Part shown: piece by piece, positions 38,874 through 48,932 of the stretch | Numbering within the stretch: the stretch's first letter is position 1 | How the letters are laid out: each line of letters starts with the position of its first letter | NCBI RefSeq assembly: GCF_029543125.1 | Contig: NZ_JARQWW010000006.1 | Span: 178,621 to 242,620, forward strand | DNA: 64,000 nucleotides | Reading direction: 5' to 3' | Origin: Caulobacter segnis | GTDB lineage: Bacteria > Pseudomonadota > Alphaproteobacteria > Caulobacterales > Caulobacteraceae | Program-made: the position numbers and the translations under genes | Notes under the pieces: generated by a model | The model's input: only the letters and a program-made list of their open reading frames with translations | What the model was told of the DNA's origin: nothing | Databases searched by the model: none

Positions 38874-41819
38874 CTAGAAGGTGTAGCGGAAGCCCACGAA
38901 GAACTCGCGGCCGGTCTCGTGGTAGAACGACAGCAGGCGGCTGCTGTCGTAGTACTGGTCCTGCACCTCGTTGGTCAGGTTGACCGCTTCGAAGGTGAAG
39001 GCGAGCTGGTCGTTGAAGTTCCAGGTGGCCGAGGCGTCGATGTTCAGGGTCGAGGCCGTGCCTTCCACGTCCGAACCATTGCGGCCCGGAATCTGCGTCA
39101 GGTACTTGCTGCGGTAGGCCGCCGAGACGCGGCTGCTGAACTTCGAATTCTCGTAGTACAGGGTCGCGTTGTACGAGGTCTTGGACAGGTTGGTCAGCTG
39201 GCCGATGGCGGTGACCGCCCCGGTCGAGCTGAGATAGGTCACCTCGGAATCCACATAGGTGAAGTTGCCCAGGAAGCCGAAGTCGTCGAACGGCCCCGGC
39301 AGGAAGGTGAAGGGCTGCTGGTAGTTCAGCTCGAAGCCCTTGAGCGGACCGCCGGGCGTGTTGATCGAGGTGCTGAACTGCCAGACCGGCAGGCTGGGCG
39401 AGCAGCCCGGCGTGGTGCCGCAAGCCGCCACCGCCGCGCTGTCCGGCAGGCCGAACGGGTTCTGGTCGAAGGTCGACAGCGGCGAGGTGAAGCTCTGCAC
39501 GAAGGTGGAGATGTCCTTGTAGAAGAACGCCGCCGAAACCAGCGCGCCCTGCTGGAAGTACCATTCCAGCGACAGATCCACGGTCTTGGCGCGGAACGGC
39601 TCCAGGAACGGGTTGCCCGAGGTGACGGTCTTGTTGCTGCCCGTGCCGATGTTCACGCCCGGCGTCAGGTTGCCCAGGTTCGGGCGGGCCATGACCTTGG
39701 CCGCGCCGAAGCGGATCAGGAAGTCCTCGCGCGGCTCGATCACCAGGTTCAGGGCCGGCAGGACATCGTCATAACTGCGGGTCGCTGTGGTGACCGAGAT
39801 GGTTTGAAGGTTCACACCGTTCACGGTGGACGGCACCACGCCGTAGCCGAGCGACTTCTGGCGCGTCTTCACATAGCGGACGCCCACATCGCCCCGCACC
39901 GGCATGCCGAGCGCCTCGAAGTTGAAGTCGCCTTGCAGGTAGGCGGTCTGCCCCCACTCATCGACCTCATAGTTGCTGCCCAGGCTGGGCTCGCGACCCA
40001 GGCGATAGATGCCGCAGCCGGTGGTGAAGCACTCATTGCCGAACGGGCTGGACCAGACCGTCCCCGGGGTCGTGGTGATGACCTTGCCGAAGTTGGGATC
40101 GGTCATGTTGAGGGCGGTCATCGCCCGCTTGATGTCCGGCGTGATCCAGGACGAGACATTGCCCGACGGCAGGCTGAGCCCCTGCAGGGTGACGAGCTGG
40201 CCGTAGCTGGAGCGCGGCACGGCGGTCAGCGGGTTGGTGGCCGCCACCGGATTGACGTTGGCGGTCGTGCCGTTGGAGCGGGCGAAGGCGGCGCTTTCGG
40301 TGCCATAGGCCTTGTAGACCAGGCCCGCCTTGATCTTCAGGTTGTCGCTCCAGTCATAGACGGCGTCGAACTGGGCGGTCTTGTAGTTGTTGTCCACGAA
40401 GCCCTGGACCATGCGGATCTCCGCCAGGGTCCAGGAGTCCGGCGCCGTGACGTTGCCGGTGCCGTACGTGATCACCGGATAGTTCGAGCCGGTATAGTCC
40501 CAGGTGTAGCCCTGGACGTTGTACTGGTCCCACTGGACCGTGTTCTGGATCGGGTTGGCGAAGGTCGATTTCGACAGACCCAGAACACCCTTCACCTTGA
40601 GGCGGTCGGTGACCTCGTGCTCGCCCACCAGGGTGAACTGGCGGAACTCGGTCTTCAGCTTGTCGTAGCGCTGCTCGCTCTTCAGATCGATGTTGTTGAA
40701 CCGGCCCGTGGTCATCACCGGGAAGCCCGCGCGCGGCGTGGCGATGGTGTAGTCGAGGACGTCCACCTGGTTGATGCCGCAGGTGACCGGCGAGGTCGGC
40801 GTGCAGGCGCCAGCGGTCTGGGGCGTGAAGGTCTCCAGGAAGGACTCGTTCCGCTCGCCCTGGAAGTTGGCGTAGAGGGCGTCGAAGGTCACCAGGGTCC
40901 GGTCGTTCGGCTGCCATTGCAGCGCGCCGGTGGCGCCCAGGCGCTCCTGCTGGGTCTTGTACCAGTCAAAGCGCGGGATGCGCGGGTGGACGGCGGCGTT
41001 GGCCTCGGCGCAGGCGGCGGCGTTGGTGGCGCAGGTCGCGCCCCGCACGCTGCGGAAGCCCGGCGAGGTGGCCGTGCCGGTCTGCCAGCGCACGGTGCTG
41101 GCGCCCTGGTCGAGCAGGTAGCGTTCCGAATAGGCCACCGACAGCAGCGCGCCGAAGGTGTCGTCGCGCCAGGTGTTGGAGATCAGGGCCGCCACACGCG
41201 GACGGGCCTTCTCGCTGATGTCGTTGTAGCCGTACTTGCCCGAGACGGCGAAATTGAAGCCCGGCTTGTCGAACGGATGGGCGGTCTGCAGATCAACGGT
41301 GGCGCCCAGCGAGCCTTCTTCCGTCTCGGCCGAGGCGGTCTTCTGCACCGTGATCCGGTTGAAGAGGTCGGAGGCGAAGACGTTGAAGTCGAACGAGCGG
41401 CTGCGGTTGGTGCCGCCCGAGGCGTCGGTGCCGCCCGAGGTCGTCAGCGCCTCCATGCCGTTGATGCGGACGCGGGTGAACTGGGCGCCGAGACCGCGTA
41501 CCGAGATCTGACGGCCTTCGCCGGCGTCGCGGGTGATGGCCACGCCTGGAATCCGCTGGATGGATTCAGACAGGTTGAGGTCCGGGAACTTGGCCATGTC
41601 CTCGGCGTAGATCGCGTCCACCGCGGCCGCCGACTCACGCTTGATGTTCAGCGCCTTCTCAAGGCTGTTGCGGAAGCCGGTGACAATGACCTCCTCCACC
41701 GCCACGTCGGCAGGATCGGAGGCGGTCTGGGCATATGCGCCGCCGGCTGCTGACAAGGCGATCAGAGCCGTGCCCGTCGCCAAACGGGTGCGCAGAGTCC
41801 GAGTGTTGGTTGATTGCAT
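38874..41819 (-). CDS. TonB-dependent receptor, carbohydrate type (B), upstream of pectinesterase
   Basis: 981 residues from MQSTNTRTLRTRLATGTALI (GGAGGG nearby); signal ends GGAYAQ. Same plug pattern as receptor A: VIVTGFRNSLEKALNIKRES, AEDMAKFPDLNLSESIQRIP, SVRGLGAQFTRVRINGMEAL, EEGSLGATVDLQTAHPFD. The C-terminus FVGFRYTF is a typical outer-membrane barrel end. The downstream pectinesterase on the same strand suggests oligogalacturonate uptake. Operator TGACACCGGTATCA lies 33 bases before the ATG. Confidence 0.94.
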   Translation of the reverse strand: MQSTNTRTLRTRLATGTALIALSAAGGAYAQTASDPADVAVEEVIVTGFRNSLEKALNIKRESAAAVDAIYAEDMAKFPDLNLSESIQRIPGVAITRDAGEGRQISVRGLGAQFTRVRINGMEALTTSGGTDASGGTNRSRSFDFNVFASDLFNRITVQKTASAETEEGSLGATVDLQTAHPFDKPGFNFAVSGKYGYNDISEKARPRVAALISNTWRDDTFGALLSVAYSERYLLDQGASTVRWQTGTATSPGFRSVRGATCATNAAACAEANAAVHPRIPRFDWYKTQQERLGATGALQWQPNDRTLVTFDALYANFQGERNESFLETFTPQTAGACTPTSPVTCGINQVDVLDYTIATPRAGFPVMTTGRFNNIDLKSEQRYDKLKTEFRQFTLVGEHEVTDRLKVKGVLGLSKSTFANPIQNTVQWDQYNVQGYTWDYTGSNYPVITYGTGNVTAPDSWTLAEIRMVQGFVDNNYKTAQFDAVYDWSDNLKIKAGLVYKAYGTESAAFARSNGTTANVNPVAATNPLTAVPRSSYGQLVTLQGLSLPSGNVSSWITPDIKRAMTALNMTDPNFGKVITTTPGTVWSSPFGNECFTTGCGIYRLGREPSLGSNYEVDEWGQTAYLQGDFNFEALGMPVRGDVGVRYVKTRQKSLGYGVVPSTVNGVNLQTISVTTATRSYDDVLPALNLVIEPREDFLIRFGAAKVMARPNLGNLTPGVNIGTGSNKTVTSGNPFLEPFRAKTVDLSLEWYFQQGALVSAAFFYKDISTFVQSFTSPLSTFDQNPFGLPDSAAVAACGTTPGCSPSLPVWQFSTSINTPGGPLKGFELNYQQPFTFLPGPFDDFGFLGNFTYVDSEVTYLSSTGAVTAIGQLTNLSKTSYNATLYYENSKFSSRVSAAYRSKYLTQIPGRNGSDVEGTASTLNIDASATWNFNDQLAFTFEAVNLTNEVQDQYYDSSRLLSFYHETGREFFVGFRYTF

Positions 41820-41851
41820 CTTGGTCCCTCCCTCATCCGGCGTTCTTTGGG

Positions 41852-41865
41852 TGACACCGGTATCA
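41852..41865. promoter_or_regulatory. Shared palindromic operator upstream of receptor B / pectinesterase
   Basis: TGACACCGGTATCA is the same sequence, inverted, as that before receptor A (33397-33410). A second inverted repeat, TTTGCC-GTTCTT-GGCAAA (41881-41898), lies just upstream and may overlap the promoter. Confidence 0.72.
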
Positions 41866-41960
41866 TCGAGAGTTCGGGATTTTGCCGTTCTTGGCAAATG
41901 TTTTCGCGCGGCACGCAGAAGTTGCATGCGCGGAGTGGCTTCAAAGCCCCAAATGAAAGA

Positions 41961-41988
41961 AGCGCCGGACCCAGGGGAGTCCGGCGCT
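41961..41988 (-). terminator. Terminator after TonB receptor C
   Basis: AGCGCCGGAC, 8-base loop, GTCCGGCGCT. Read on the minus strand it follows the receptor C stop by 39 bases and is followed by TCTTTCATTT. Confidence 0.75.
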
Positions 41989-42027
41989 CGAGTTGAAACG
42001 GCGGGGAAGAAAAGCCGTCAGGGAAGT

Positions 42028-44823
42028 CTAGAAAGTGTAGCGCAGGCCCATCACAAACTGCCGGCCCGTGTGGGTGTAGGCGTTCAGGCGGTTGTCGCTG
42101 TCGACGTAGAGATCGTTGTACTCGTCGGTCAGGTTCAGGCCCTCGAGGCTGACGCGCAGGTTATCCTTGATGTTGTAGGAGACCTGGGCGTCGATATTGG
42201 TCGTCGAGTTCGTGCCCATCACGTCGTTGAAGTCGCTGCCCGGGACACCGGTCAGATACTTGTCGCGGTAGGCGGCCGAAACGCGGGCCGAGAACTTGCT
42301 GTTCTCGTAGTACAGCGTGACGTTCCAGGCATTCTTGGACAGGCCGATCAGGGTGGCGTTGACCAGCGGGGCGCCCGGCGCCGTCGAGGTCAGGTAGTCG
42401 ATCTCGGAATTGACGTAGGTGTAGTTGGCCAGCAGGCCGAAGTCCGACCAGAAGCCCGGCAGGAAGGTGAACGGCTGCTGCAGGTTGACTTCCAGACCCT
42501 TCAGCTTGCCCCCCGGCGAGTTCACCGGCTGGGTCACCGCAAAGACCATGTCCGGCGTGGCGACGGTGCCGTCCAGCAGCGAGTTGGGCAGGCCCAGGGT
42601 GCTGTAGACCGCCTCGCGGCGCAGGCTTTGAACGAAGGTGTCGATGTCCTTGTAGAACAGGCCCAGCGCCACGATCGAGCCGCTGGCCGGATACCATTCC
42701 AGCGACAGGTCCAGGTTCTTGGAGCGGGTCGGCTCCAGGAAGGGGTTGCCCGAGGAGTAGTTGCGGTTGGCGCCCTGCACGGTCACCGAGCCGCCCGGCG
42801 ACAGGCTGCCGATGCCCGGACGGGCGATGGTCTCGGCAGCGCTGATGCGGCCGATCAGCTGCGGGGTGATGTCCACCGACAGGTTCGCCGACGGCAGCCA
42901 CATGTCGTACTTGTGGTCGACCGTGACGAAGCGGGTGCCGGAGGTGGCGTTGGCGTAACCGCCCGAGGCCAGCTCGGTCTGGAAGTAGCGGTAGCCGACG
43001 TCGCCGCGGACCGGCAAACCGAAGGCGTCGAACTGGTAGTCGAGCTGCAGGTAGGCGCCAGTGGTCTCTTCGGTGATCTTCGCGGCGGAGCCGGTGTTCT
43101 CACGCAGGGCCCACTGACCCGTGCCGCTGTAGATGCCGTACTGGCTGGCGAACTTCGCCAGATCCGGCGCCAGCCAGGTCTTCAGCGAACCTTCCGACAG
43201 GCCCAGGCCTTCGTCGAAGTCGAAGTTGCGCGAAAGGGCCGCGAGCGCCGCGCCGCCGGCGATGGTCGGCACGTCGGCCGTGTTGGCGCGCTGCTGGGCG
43301 AAAGAGGCGTACTCGAACTTCTTGTAGTCGACGCCAGCCTTCAGGGTCATGTGGCCGTTCAGGATGTACTGGCCGTTGAGCTTGTAGGTGGTGAAGCTGT
43401 TGTCCACCCACTCCGGCGTCAGACGCACTTCCGAGGTGCCCGGCACCATGGCCCAGGCGTTCGGATCCCGGGCGTCGAAGCCCAGGTTCATGGCCATCAT
43501 CCGCGGGCGGAAATCGTAGCTGAAGTTGTTGGAGTCGAGGCGCTCGAAGGTCACCGTCGTCGCCACCGGGTCGCTGTATTCGGACTCCGAGCGGCCGACC
43601 ATGGCCTTGATGCTGAAGCGGTCGTTGAAGTCGTGCTCGACCGAGGCGGTGATCTGCTTGAACTCGGTGTTCAGCTCGTTGCGGCTGGACTGGGTGCGCA
43701 GGTCGACCCGATCGATATTGGCCTGGACGAGATTGTTGCCCTCGACGATGCCCGACCGGATGATCGACTGCGGCTTGCCCGTGCCCGGACGGCTCAGGCC
43801 AAGGGCCTGTAGCTGCGATTCAACGCGCAGGCCTTCGAACTTCGAATAGAGCCCCTCGACCGTGAACAGGGTCGATTCCACGGGGCGGAACTGGATCGCG
43901 CTCGACAGGCCCAGGCGCTTGGACGAGGTGTCGTAGCTGGCATAGGCCGGGATGCGCGGGTGGAAGAGGCCGGCTTCGGCGTTGTCGTAGCCGGTGACGT
44001 TCTGGTTGATCTGACCGATCGTCTTGCCCGCGACCGTCGAGGCCGGGTTCCAGCCGCCGTTCGAGCCGCCGAAGGTCCAGCGCGTGATGTTGGCGCCTTC
44101 TTCGATCAGGTGGCGCTCGTCATACGAGGCCGAAACCAGCACGCCCAGCTTGTCGTCGAAGAAACGGTCCGAAGCGAGCACCGAGAAGCCCGGCGTCACC
44201 TTCTTGGCCAGGTCGTTGTAGCTGCCCTGGGCCGACAGGACGAGGCGGCGGCCCGAGGAGTCGAACGGCTTGGAGGCGTTCAGGTCGACGGTGGCGCCCA
44301 GCGAGCCTTCATCCACCTCGGCGGAGGCCGTCTTGCGGACGATCAGGTTCGAGAACAGGTCCGACGAGAAGATGTTGAAGTCGAAACCACGGCCGCGGTT
44401 GGTCCCGCCAGAGTTGGACGTGCCCGACGAGGTGGCGATGGCTTCCATGCCGTTGACACGGACGCGGGTGTAGTCGGAGCCGAGACCGCGGACCGAGATC
44501 TGGCGGCCTTCACCCGAGCGGCGGGAGATCGCCACGCCGGGGATGCGCTGCAGGGATTCAGCGAGGTTCAGGTCAGGGAAGTCAGCGATGTCTTCAGCCG
44601 AGATGGCGTCGACCACGCCGTTCTCGTTGCGCTTGATGTTCAGGGCGTTCTGCAGCGAGGCGCGGAAGCCGGTGACGACGATCTCGTCCACTTCAGCTTC
44701 AGCCGCCGGTTCGGCCGCCGGCGCGGCCGGCTCCTGGGCATGGGCCACGCCAGCCAGGGCGAAAGCCATCGCTGCGACGGAGACGCCGGACAGAATGCGG
44801 CTGTGGAGATTCCTGGAAGACAT
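42028..44823 (-). CDS. TonB-dependent receptor, carbohydrate type (C)
   Basis: 931 residues from MSSRNLHSRILSGVSVAAMA; signal ends VAHAQ, followed by an Ala/Pro/Glu-rich stretch. Plug motifs as in A and B: IVVTGFRASLQNALNIKRNE, AEDIADFPDLNLAESLQRIP, SVRGLGSDYTRVRVNGMEAI, DEGSLGATVDLNASKPFD; C-terminus VMGLRYTF. Unlike A and B it has no TGACACCGGTATCA site upstream, so it is likely under another regulator. AGGGG sits before the ATG. Its own terminator separates it from receptor B, and no enzyme gene is adjacent to hint at the substrate. Confidence 0.93.
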   Translation of the reverse strand: MSSRNLHSRILSGVSVAAMAFALAGVAHAQEPAAPAAEPAAEAEVDEIVVTGFRASLQNALNIKRNENGVVDAISAEDIADFPDLNLAESLQRIPGVAISRRSGEGRQISVRGLGSDYTRVRVNGMEAIATSSGTSNSGGTNRGRGFDFNIFSSDLFSNLIVRKTASAEVDEGSLGATVDLNASKPFDSSGRRLVLSAQGSYNDLAKKVTPGFSVLASDRFFDDKLGVLVSASYDERHLIEEGANITRWTFGGSNGGWNPASTVAGKTIGQINQNVTGYDNAEAGLFHPRIPAYASYDTSSKRLGLSSAIQFRPVESTLFTVEGLYSKFEGLRVESQLQALGLSRPGTGKPQSIIRSGIVEGNNLVQANIDRVDLRTQSSRNELNTEFKQITASVEHDFNDRFSIKAMVGRSESEYSDPVATTVTFERLDSNNFSYDFRPRMMAMNLGFDARDPNAWAMVPGTSEVRLTPEWVDNSFTTYKLNGQYILNGHMTLKAGVDYKKFEYASFAQQRANTADVPTIAGGAALAALSRNFDFDEGLGLSEGSLKTWLAPDLAKFASQYGIYSGTGQWALRENTGSAAKITEETTGAYLQLDYQFDAFGLPVRGDVGYRYFQTELASGGYANATSGTRFVTVDHKYDMWLPSANLSVDITPQLIGRISAAETIARPGIGSLSPGGSVTVQGANRNYSSGNPFLEPTRSKNLDLSLEWYPASGSIVALGLFYKDIDTFVQSLRREAVYSTLGLPNSLLDGTVATPDMVFAVTQPVNSPGGKLKGLEVNLQQPFTFLPGFWSDFGLLANYTYVNSEIDYLTSTAPGAPLVNATLIGLSKNAWNVTLYYENSKFSARVSAAYRDKYLTGVPGSDFNDVMGTNSTTNIDAQVSYNIKDNLRVSLEGLNLTDEYNDLYVDSDNRLNAYTHTGRQFVMGLRYTF

Positions 44824-45032
44824 TCGTTTCACCCCTGGTGTGCCCGCTTGCGGCAGGCGCTTTTGATCGGCTCGAAGAAGAACCGTGATTTTGGGTGAGC
44901 CTATCGGCGGAAGCCTTCCGACGACCAATCCTAAGGCGGCATTGATTGATGCACGGCAGGCAACAATCGCCCGCGACCAAGAGCGGATCGGTTACGATCG
45001 TCCAACGCGGCGCTTAGAAGCGCCTAAAACTT

Positions 45033-46586
45033 TCAGCTGACGTAGGCGTCGCGCAGCTCGCGCTTGAGCACCTTGCCGATGTGGCTACGCGGCAGGGCGT
45101 CAACGATGCGCACGTCCGCCACGCGCTGCATCTTGCCCAGGCGGTCATTGGCGAAGGCCTTCAAATCCTCGGCTTTCGCCGAGGCGCCGGACTTCAGGGC
45201 CACGAAGGCCACCGGTGTCTCGCCCCATTGATCGGAGGGGGCCGCGATGACGGCGACCTCGGCCACGGCTGGGTGTTCGACGATCACCGCCTCCAGGTCG
45301 CTGGGATAGATGTTGAAGCCGCCCGAGATGATCATGTCCTTCTTGCGGTCCATGAGCGTCAGGAAACCCTCGGCGTCGAAGCGGCCGACGTCGCCGGTAC
45401 GGATGAAGCGCTCGCCGTCCGGGCTGATCCAGGTGGCCTCGTCCGTCTTGTCCTGACGGCCGTGATAGCCGTTCATGGTCGCGGCGGAGCGGCCGACGAT
45501 CTCGCCGATCTCGCCGGCAGGAACCTCATTCCCCTCCTCGTCGATCAGGCGGATGTCGCAACCCGGCGCCGGCACGCCCACGGTATGCAGCTTGTCCGGG
45601 AAGGCGTGGCACATGAGGATGCAGGTGCCGCCGCCCTCGGTCATGCCGAAGTACTCCACCAGCCCGCCGGGCCAGCGGTCCAGCACCTGCCGCTTCAGCT
45701 CCGCCGAGAACGGCGCGCTGGTGCAGAACTTGATCTGGAAGCTGCTCAGGTCGGTCTTGTCGAAGTCCGCATGCTCCAGGATGCGGCGATACTGCACCGG
45801 CACCAGCATGGCGTGGGTGACGCGGTGTTGCTCCGACAGGGCCAGGAACTTGCCGGCGTCGAACTTCTTCATCAGCACCACCGTGCCGCCGCCCGCCAGG
45901 GTCGGGAAGAAGCAGACCAGGGTGGTGTTCGAATAGAGCGGCGTCGACAGCAGGCTAATCGGCGCCGGGCTGAAGCCCACGCCGCCCTGCAGGGCGATGT
46001 GCCGCCAGCGCATGCCGTGCGACTGCACGATGCCCTTGGGCGCGCCGGTGGTCCCTGACGAGTAGATGATGTTGAAGGGATCACCGCTGGCGATCTCCAC
46101 CTCGGCCGGGCGGGCGCCTTCATCCGCCAGCCAGCCGTCGAAGGCCTCCCCCGCGCCGGAGCCGTCCAGAGCCACGCGCGGAACGTCCAGGCCGTCCAGC
46201 ACGGCGCCCAAGGCCGACGCCACGCCCTCGTCCAGGAAGAACAGCTTGGCGCCGCAGTCGGCGACCATGACCGCGATCTGCTCCGGCGAGGAGGACGGCG
46301 CGATCGGCGCCACCGCCACCCCAGCCCGCAACGCGCCCAGGAACAGCGCCGCATAGGGGATCGAGGCGGTGCCGCAGACGGCCACCGCCTCGCCCCTTGC
46401 GATCTCGCCGCGCTGCAAGGCGGCGGCGATGCGATCCATGAGCAGGTCGAGGCCGGCGTAGTCGACCGCCTCCCCGCTCTCCATCACCACCGCCGGCCGG
46501 CTCGGCGTCTCCAGAGCCCGTTGGCGCAGGATGTCGCCGATGGTCCCGAAGTCCGCCGCGATCATGGCGTCGAGGGTCTGGGTCAC
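45033..46586 (-). CDS. AMP-forming acyl-CoA synthetase
   Basis: 517 residues from a GTG start with GGAGAG upstream. ANL-family motifs: P-loop FNIIYSSGTTGAPKGIVQSH, VEYFGMTEGGGTCIL, RFIRTGDVGRFDAEGFLTLM, DRKKDMIISGGFNIYPSDLE and the C-terminal catalytic Lys in PRSHIGKVLKREL. It activates a carboxylic acid to its CoA thioester; chain length or aromatic preference is not readable. It follows the bifunctional beta-oxidation gene by 53 bases on the same strand, so they are likely co-transcribed. Confidence 0.92.
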   Translation of the reverse strand: MTQTLDAMIAADFGTIGDILRQRALETPSRPAVVMESGEAVDYAGLDLLMDRIAAALQRGEIARGEAVAVCGTASIPYAALFLGALRAGVAVAPIAPSSSPEQIAVMVADCGAKLFFLDEGVASALGAVLDGLDVPRVALDGSGAGEAFDGWLADEGARPAEVEIASGDPFNIIYSSGTTGAPKGIVQSHGMRWRHIALQGGVGFSPAPISLLSTPLYSNTTLVCFFPTLAGGGTVVLMKKFDAGKFLALSEQHRVTHAMLVPVQYRRILEHADFDKTDLSSFQIKFCTSAPFSAELKRQVLDRWPGGLVEYFGMTEGGGTCILMCHAFPDKLHTVGVPAPGCDIRLIDEEGNEVPAGEIGEIVGRSAATMNGYHGRQDKTDEATWISPDGERFIRTGDVGRFDAEGFLTLMDRKKDMIISGGFNIYPSDLEAVIVEHPAVAEVAVIAAPSDQWGETPVAFVALKSGASAKAEDLKAFANDRLGKMQRVADVRIVDALPRSHIGKVLKRELRDAYVS

Positions 46587-46639
46587 GCGTCGTCTCTCCG
46601 AACTCGGTCTTTACAGCTCAGACTCGCCCATGGCGGACC

Positions 46640-48715
46640 TTACAGGTCCTTGAAGCCCTTGCCTTCGGCCACGAGCTTCTCAAGCAGGGCCGACGGTTTG
46701 AAGTCGTCGCCCATCTCGTCGTGGAACTGCTTCATGCGGGCCAGGATCTTGTCCAGGCCCACGCTGTCGGCCCAGTGCATCGGGCCGCCGCGATAGACCG
46801 GCCAGCCATAGCCGTTGATCCAGACGATATCGATGTCGGAGGCGCGGATGGCCTTGCCCTCCTCCAGGATTTTCGCCCCCTCGTTGACCATCGGATAGAG
46901 GGTGCGCTCCAGGATTTCCTGGTCGCTGACGTCGCGCTGGTTGACGCCCTTCTTGGCGGCGAAGTCGCGGATCACCTGCTCGGTCACCGGGGACGGTTTG
47001 GCGGTGCGGCTCTCGTCGTAGTCGTAGAAGCCGGCGCCGGTCTTCTGGCCCCGACGGTCCATCTCGCACAGCACCTCGCGCACCGTGGACGAGCTGGTCT
47101 TGGCCGGGTCCCAGCCGATGTCCAGACCCGCCAGATCGCTCATGGCGAACGGCCCCATGGGCAGGCCGAAGTCATACAGCACGCGGTCCACGTCCCAGGG
47201 CATGGCCCCTTCGAGGATCAGCTTCTGCGCCTCGCGCTGGCGCTGGGCCAGCATGCGGTTGCCCACGAAGCCGAAGCAGTTGCCGACCAGCACGCCGACC
47301 TTGCCGATGGTCTTGGACAGCTTCATCGCCGTGGCGATCACCGGCTTGGCGGTCTTCTCGCCGCGCACGATCTCCAGCAGGCGCATGACATTAGCCGGCG
47401 AGAAGAAGTGTAGGCCGATGACGCTTTCCGGCCGGCTGGTGGCCGAGGCGATCTCGTCCAGGTTCAGATACGAGGTGTTCGACGCCAGGATCGCGCCCGG
47501 CTTGGCGATCTTGTCCAGCTTGGCGAAGACCTCCTTCTTGATCTCCATCAGCTCGAACACTGCCTCGATGATCAGGTCGCAGTCAGCCAGATCCTCAAGG
47601 TTCATGGACGGGGTCAGGAGGCCCATGCGGGTCTCCACGTCCTCGGGTTTCAGGCGGCCCTTCTTGGCGGTGTTCTCGTAGTTCTTGCGGATGATCCCGA
47701 CGCCGCGCTCCAAGTTCTCCGGCTTGGCCTCGATGATCGTCACCGGAATGCCGGCGTTGAGGAAGTTCATCGAGATGCCGCCGCCCATGGTGCCGGCCCC
47801 GATCACCCCGACCTTCTTGATCGGCAGGACCTCGGTGTCCTCCGGCACATCGGGAATCTTGGCGGCCTGGCGCTCGGCGAAGAAGACATAGCGCTGGGCG
47901 GCCGACTGCGGGCCGGTCATCAGCTCCATGAACAGGCCGCGCTCGGTCTTCAGGCCCTGGTCGAAGGGCTCGTTCACCGCCGCCTCGATGGTGCGGATGT
48001 TGTATTCCGGCGCCAAGAAGCCGCGGAACTTGCGGGCGTTAGCCTTGCGGAACTCGGCGAAGATTTCGGGCTTGCCGCGGGCCGCCTCGACCTTCTCGTT
48101 CTGGTCGCGGATCTTGCGCAGGGGCTTGCCCTCGGCGACCACCTTGCGGGCGAAGGCGATGGCGCCGGCGCGCAGGTCGCCGTCGATCAGCTCATCGAAC
48201 AGGCCCATGGCGTGGGCGGCCTTGGCGGGCACATGCTGGCCGCTGGTGACCATCTCCAGCGCCTTTTCGACCCCGACGATGCGCGGCAGGCGCTGGGTGC
48301 CGCCGGCCCCCGGCAGCAGGCCGATGTTCACCTCCGGCAAGCCCGCCTTCGCGGTCGGAACCGCCACGCGGTAATGGGCGACGAGCGCCACTTCAAGACC
48401 GCCGCCCAGAACCGTGCCGTGGATCGCGGCGACCACCGGCTTCGAGGCATTCTCGATGCGGCCCTGCACCTCCTGCAGGCTGGGACCGGTCATGGCCTTG
48501 CCGAACTCGCTGATGTCGGCGCCGGCGATGAAGGTCTTGCCCTCGCAGATCAGGACGATGGCCTTTGCCGAGGCGTCCGCGTCGGCGGCCTCGAACGCCT
48601 TGTCGAGGCCCTCTCGCACCTTGGCGGACAAGGCGTTGACCGGCGGCGAGTTGAGCGTGACGACGGCGACGTCGCCGTCATTGGTCAGGTCGGTGACTTC
48701 GTTGATGGCGGCCAT
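46640..48715 (-). CDS. Bifunctional enoyl-CoA hydratase / 3-hydroxyacyl-CoA dehydrogenase
   Basis: 691 residues from [20 protein letters not shown] (GGGGAG upstream). The N-terminal crotonase domain (about 1-190) has [10 protein letters not shown] and [20 protein letters not shown] with [16 protein letters not shown]. The NAD domain begins near 295 ([20 protein letters not shown]), followed by [36 protein letters not shown] and the 3HCDH C-terminal repeats ([23 protein letters not shown]). It catalyses two consecutive steps of fatty-acid beta-oxidation. First gene of a pair with the acyl-CoA synthetase; a candidate TetR-type site lies 25 bases upstream. Confidence 0.94.
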   Translation of the reverse strand: MAAINEVTDLTNDGDVAVVTLNSPPVNALSAKVREGLDKAFEAADADASAKAIVLICEGKTFIAGADISEFGKAMTGPSLQEVQGRIENASKPVVAAIHGTVLGGGLEVALVAHYRVAVPTAKAGLPEVNIGLLPGAGGTQRLPRIVGVEKALEMVTSGQHVPAKAAHAMGLFDELIDGDLRAGAIAFARKVVAEGKPLRKIRDQNEKVEAARGKPEIFAEFRKANARKFRGFLAPEYNIRTIEAAVNEPFDQGLKTERGLFMELMTGPQSAAQRYVFFAERQAAKIPDVPEDTEVLPIKKVGVIGAGTMGGGISMNFLNAGIPVTIIEAKPENLERGVGIIRKNYENTAKKGRLKPEDVETRMGLLTPSMNLEDLADCDLIIEAVFELMEIKKEVFAKLDKIAKPGAILASNTSYLNLDEIASATSRPESVIGLHFFSPANVMRLLEIVRGEKTAKPVIATAMKLSKTIGKVGVLVGNCFGFVGNRMLAQRQREAQKLILEGAMPWDVDRVLYDFGLPMGPFAMSDLAGLDIGWDPAKTSSSTVREVLCEMDRRGQKTGAGFYDYDESRTAKPSPVTEQVIRDFAAKKGVNQRDVSDQEILERTLYPMVNEGAKILEEGKAIRASDIDIVWINGYGWPVYRGGPMHWADSVGLDKILARMKQFHDEMGDDFKPSALLEKLVAEGKGFKDL

Positions 48716-48739
48716 GGCGCTGCTCCCCGGTTCTTTTTT

Positions 48740-48752
48740 GAACACTTGTTTG
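48740..48752. promoter_or_regulatory. Candidate TetR-type operator before the beta-oxidation gene
   Basis: GAACACTTGTTTG contains the imperfect palindrome AACA-CT-TGTT. The 12-mer GAACACTTGTTT recurs at 56299-56310 before the efflux operon. It lies 25 bases upstream of the ATG at 48715. Confidence 0.45.
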
Positions 48753-48820
48753 GATAGCGTGCATGGCTGGGCGCGGGAGTCCAGCCTTCCCTTGCGGGAT
48801 AGGGGGCGGCGCCGCCTCAG

Positions 48821-48932
48821 ATCCTCCCCCTCTGGGGGAGGTGGCCCAGAGGGCCGGAGGGGGCTGCTGAGTCAGAGCCCAGCCCTGCCCCCTCCACCGC
48901 TTCGCGGTCCCCCTCCCCCAACGGGGGAGGAT
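48821..48932. repeat. GC-rich dispersed hairpin repeat, copy 1
   Basis: Outer arms ATCCTCCCCCTCTGGGGGAG and CTCCCCCAACGGGGGAGGAT are inverted. Internal arms GGAGGGGGC / GCCCCCTCC and CACCGCTTCGCGGT follow. Copy 2 is at 62203-62306 with the same order of blocks. It directly abuts the stop codon of the serine hydrolase gene. Confidence 0.85.

Noticed and set aside
44986..44999. GATCG-GTTA-CGATC inverted repeat between the acyl-CoA synthetase and receptor C genes
   Set aside because: It is only five bases per arm, about 165 bases from the receptor start, with no second copy seen in the window. Not enough to call an operator.
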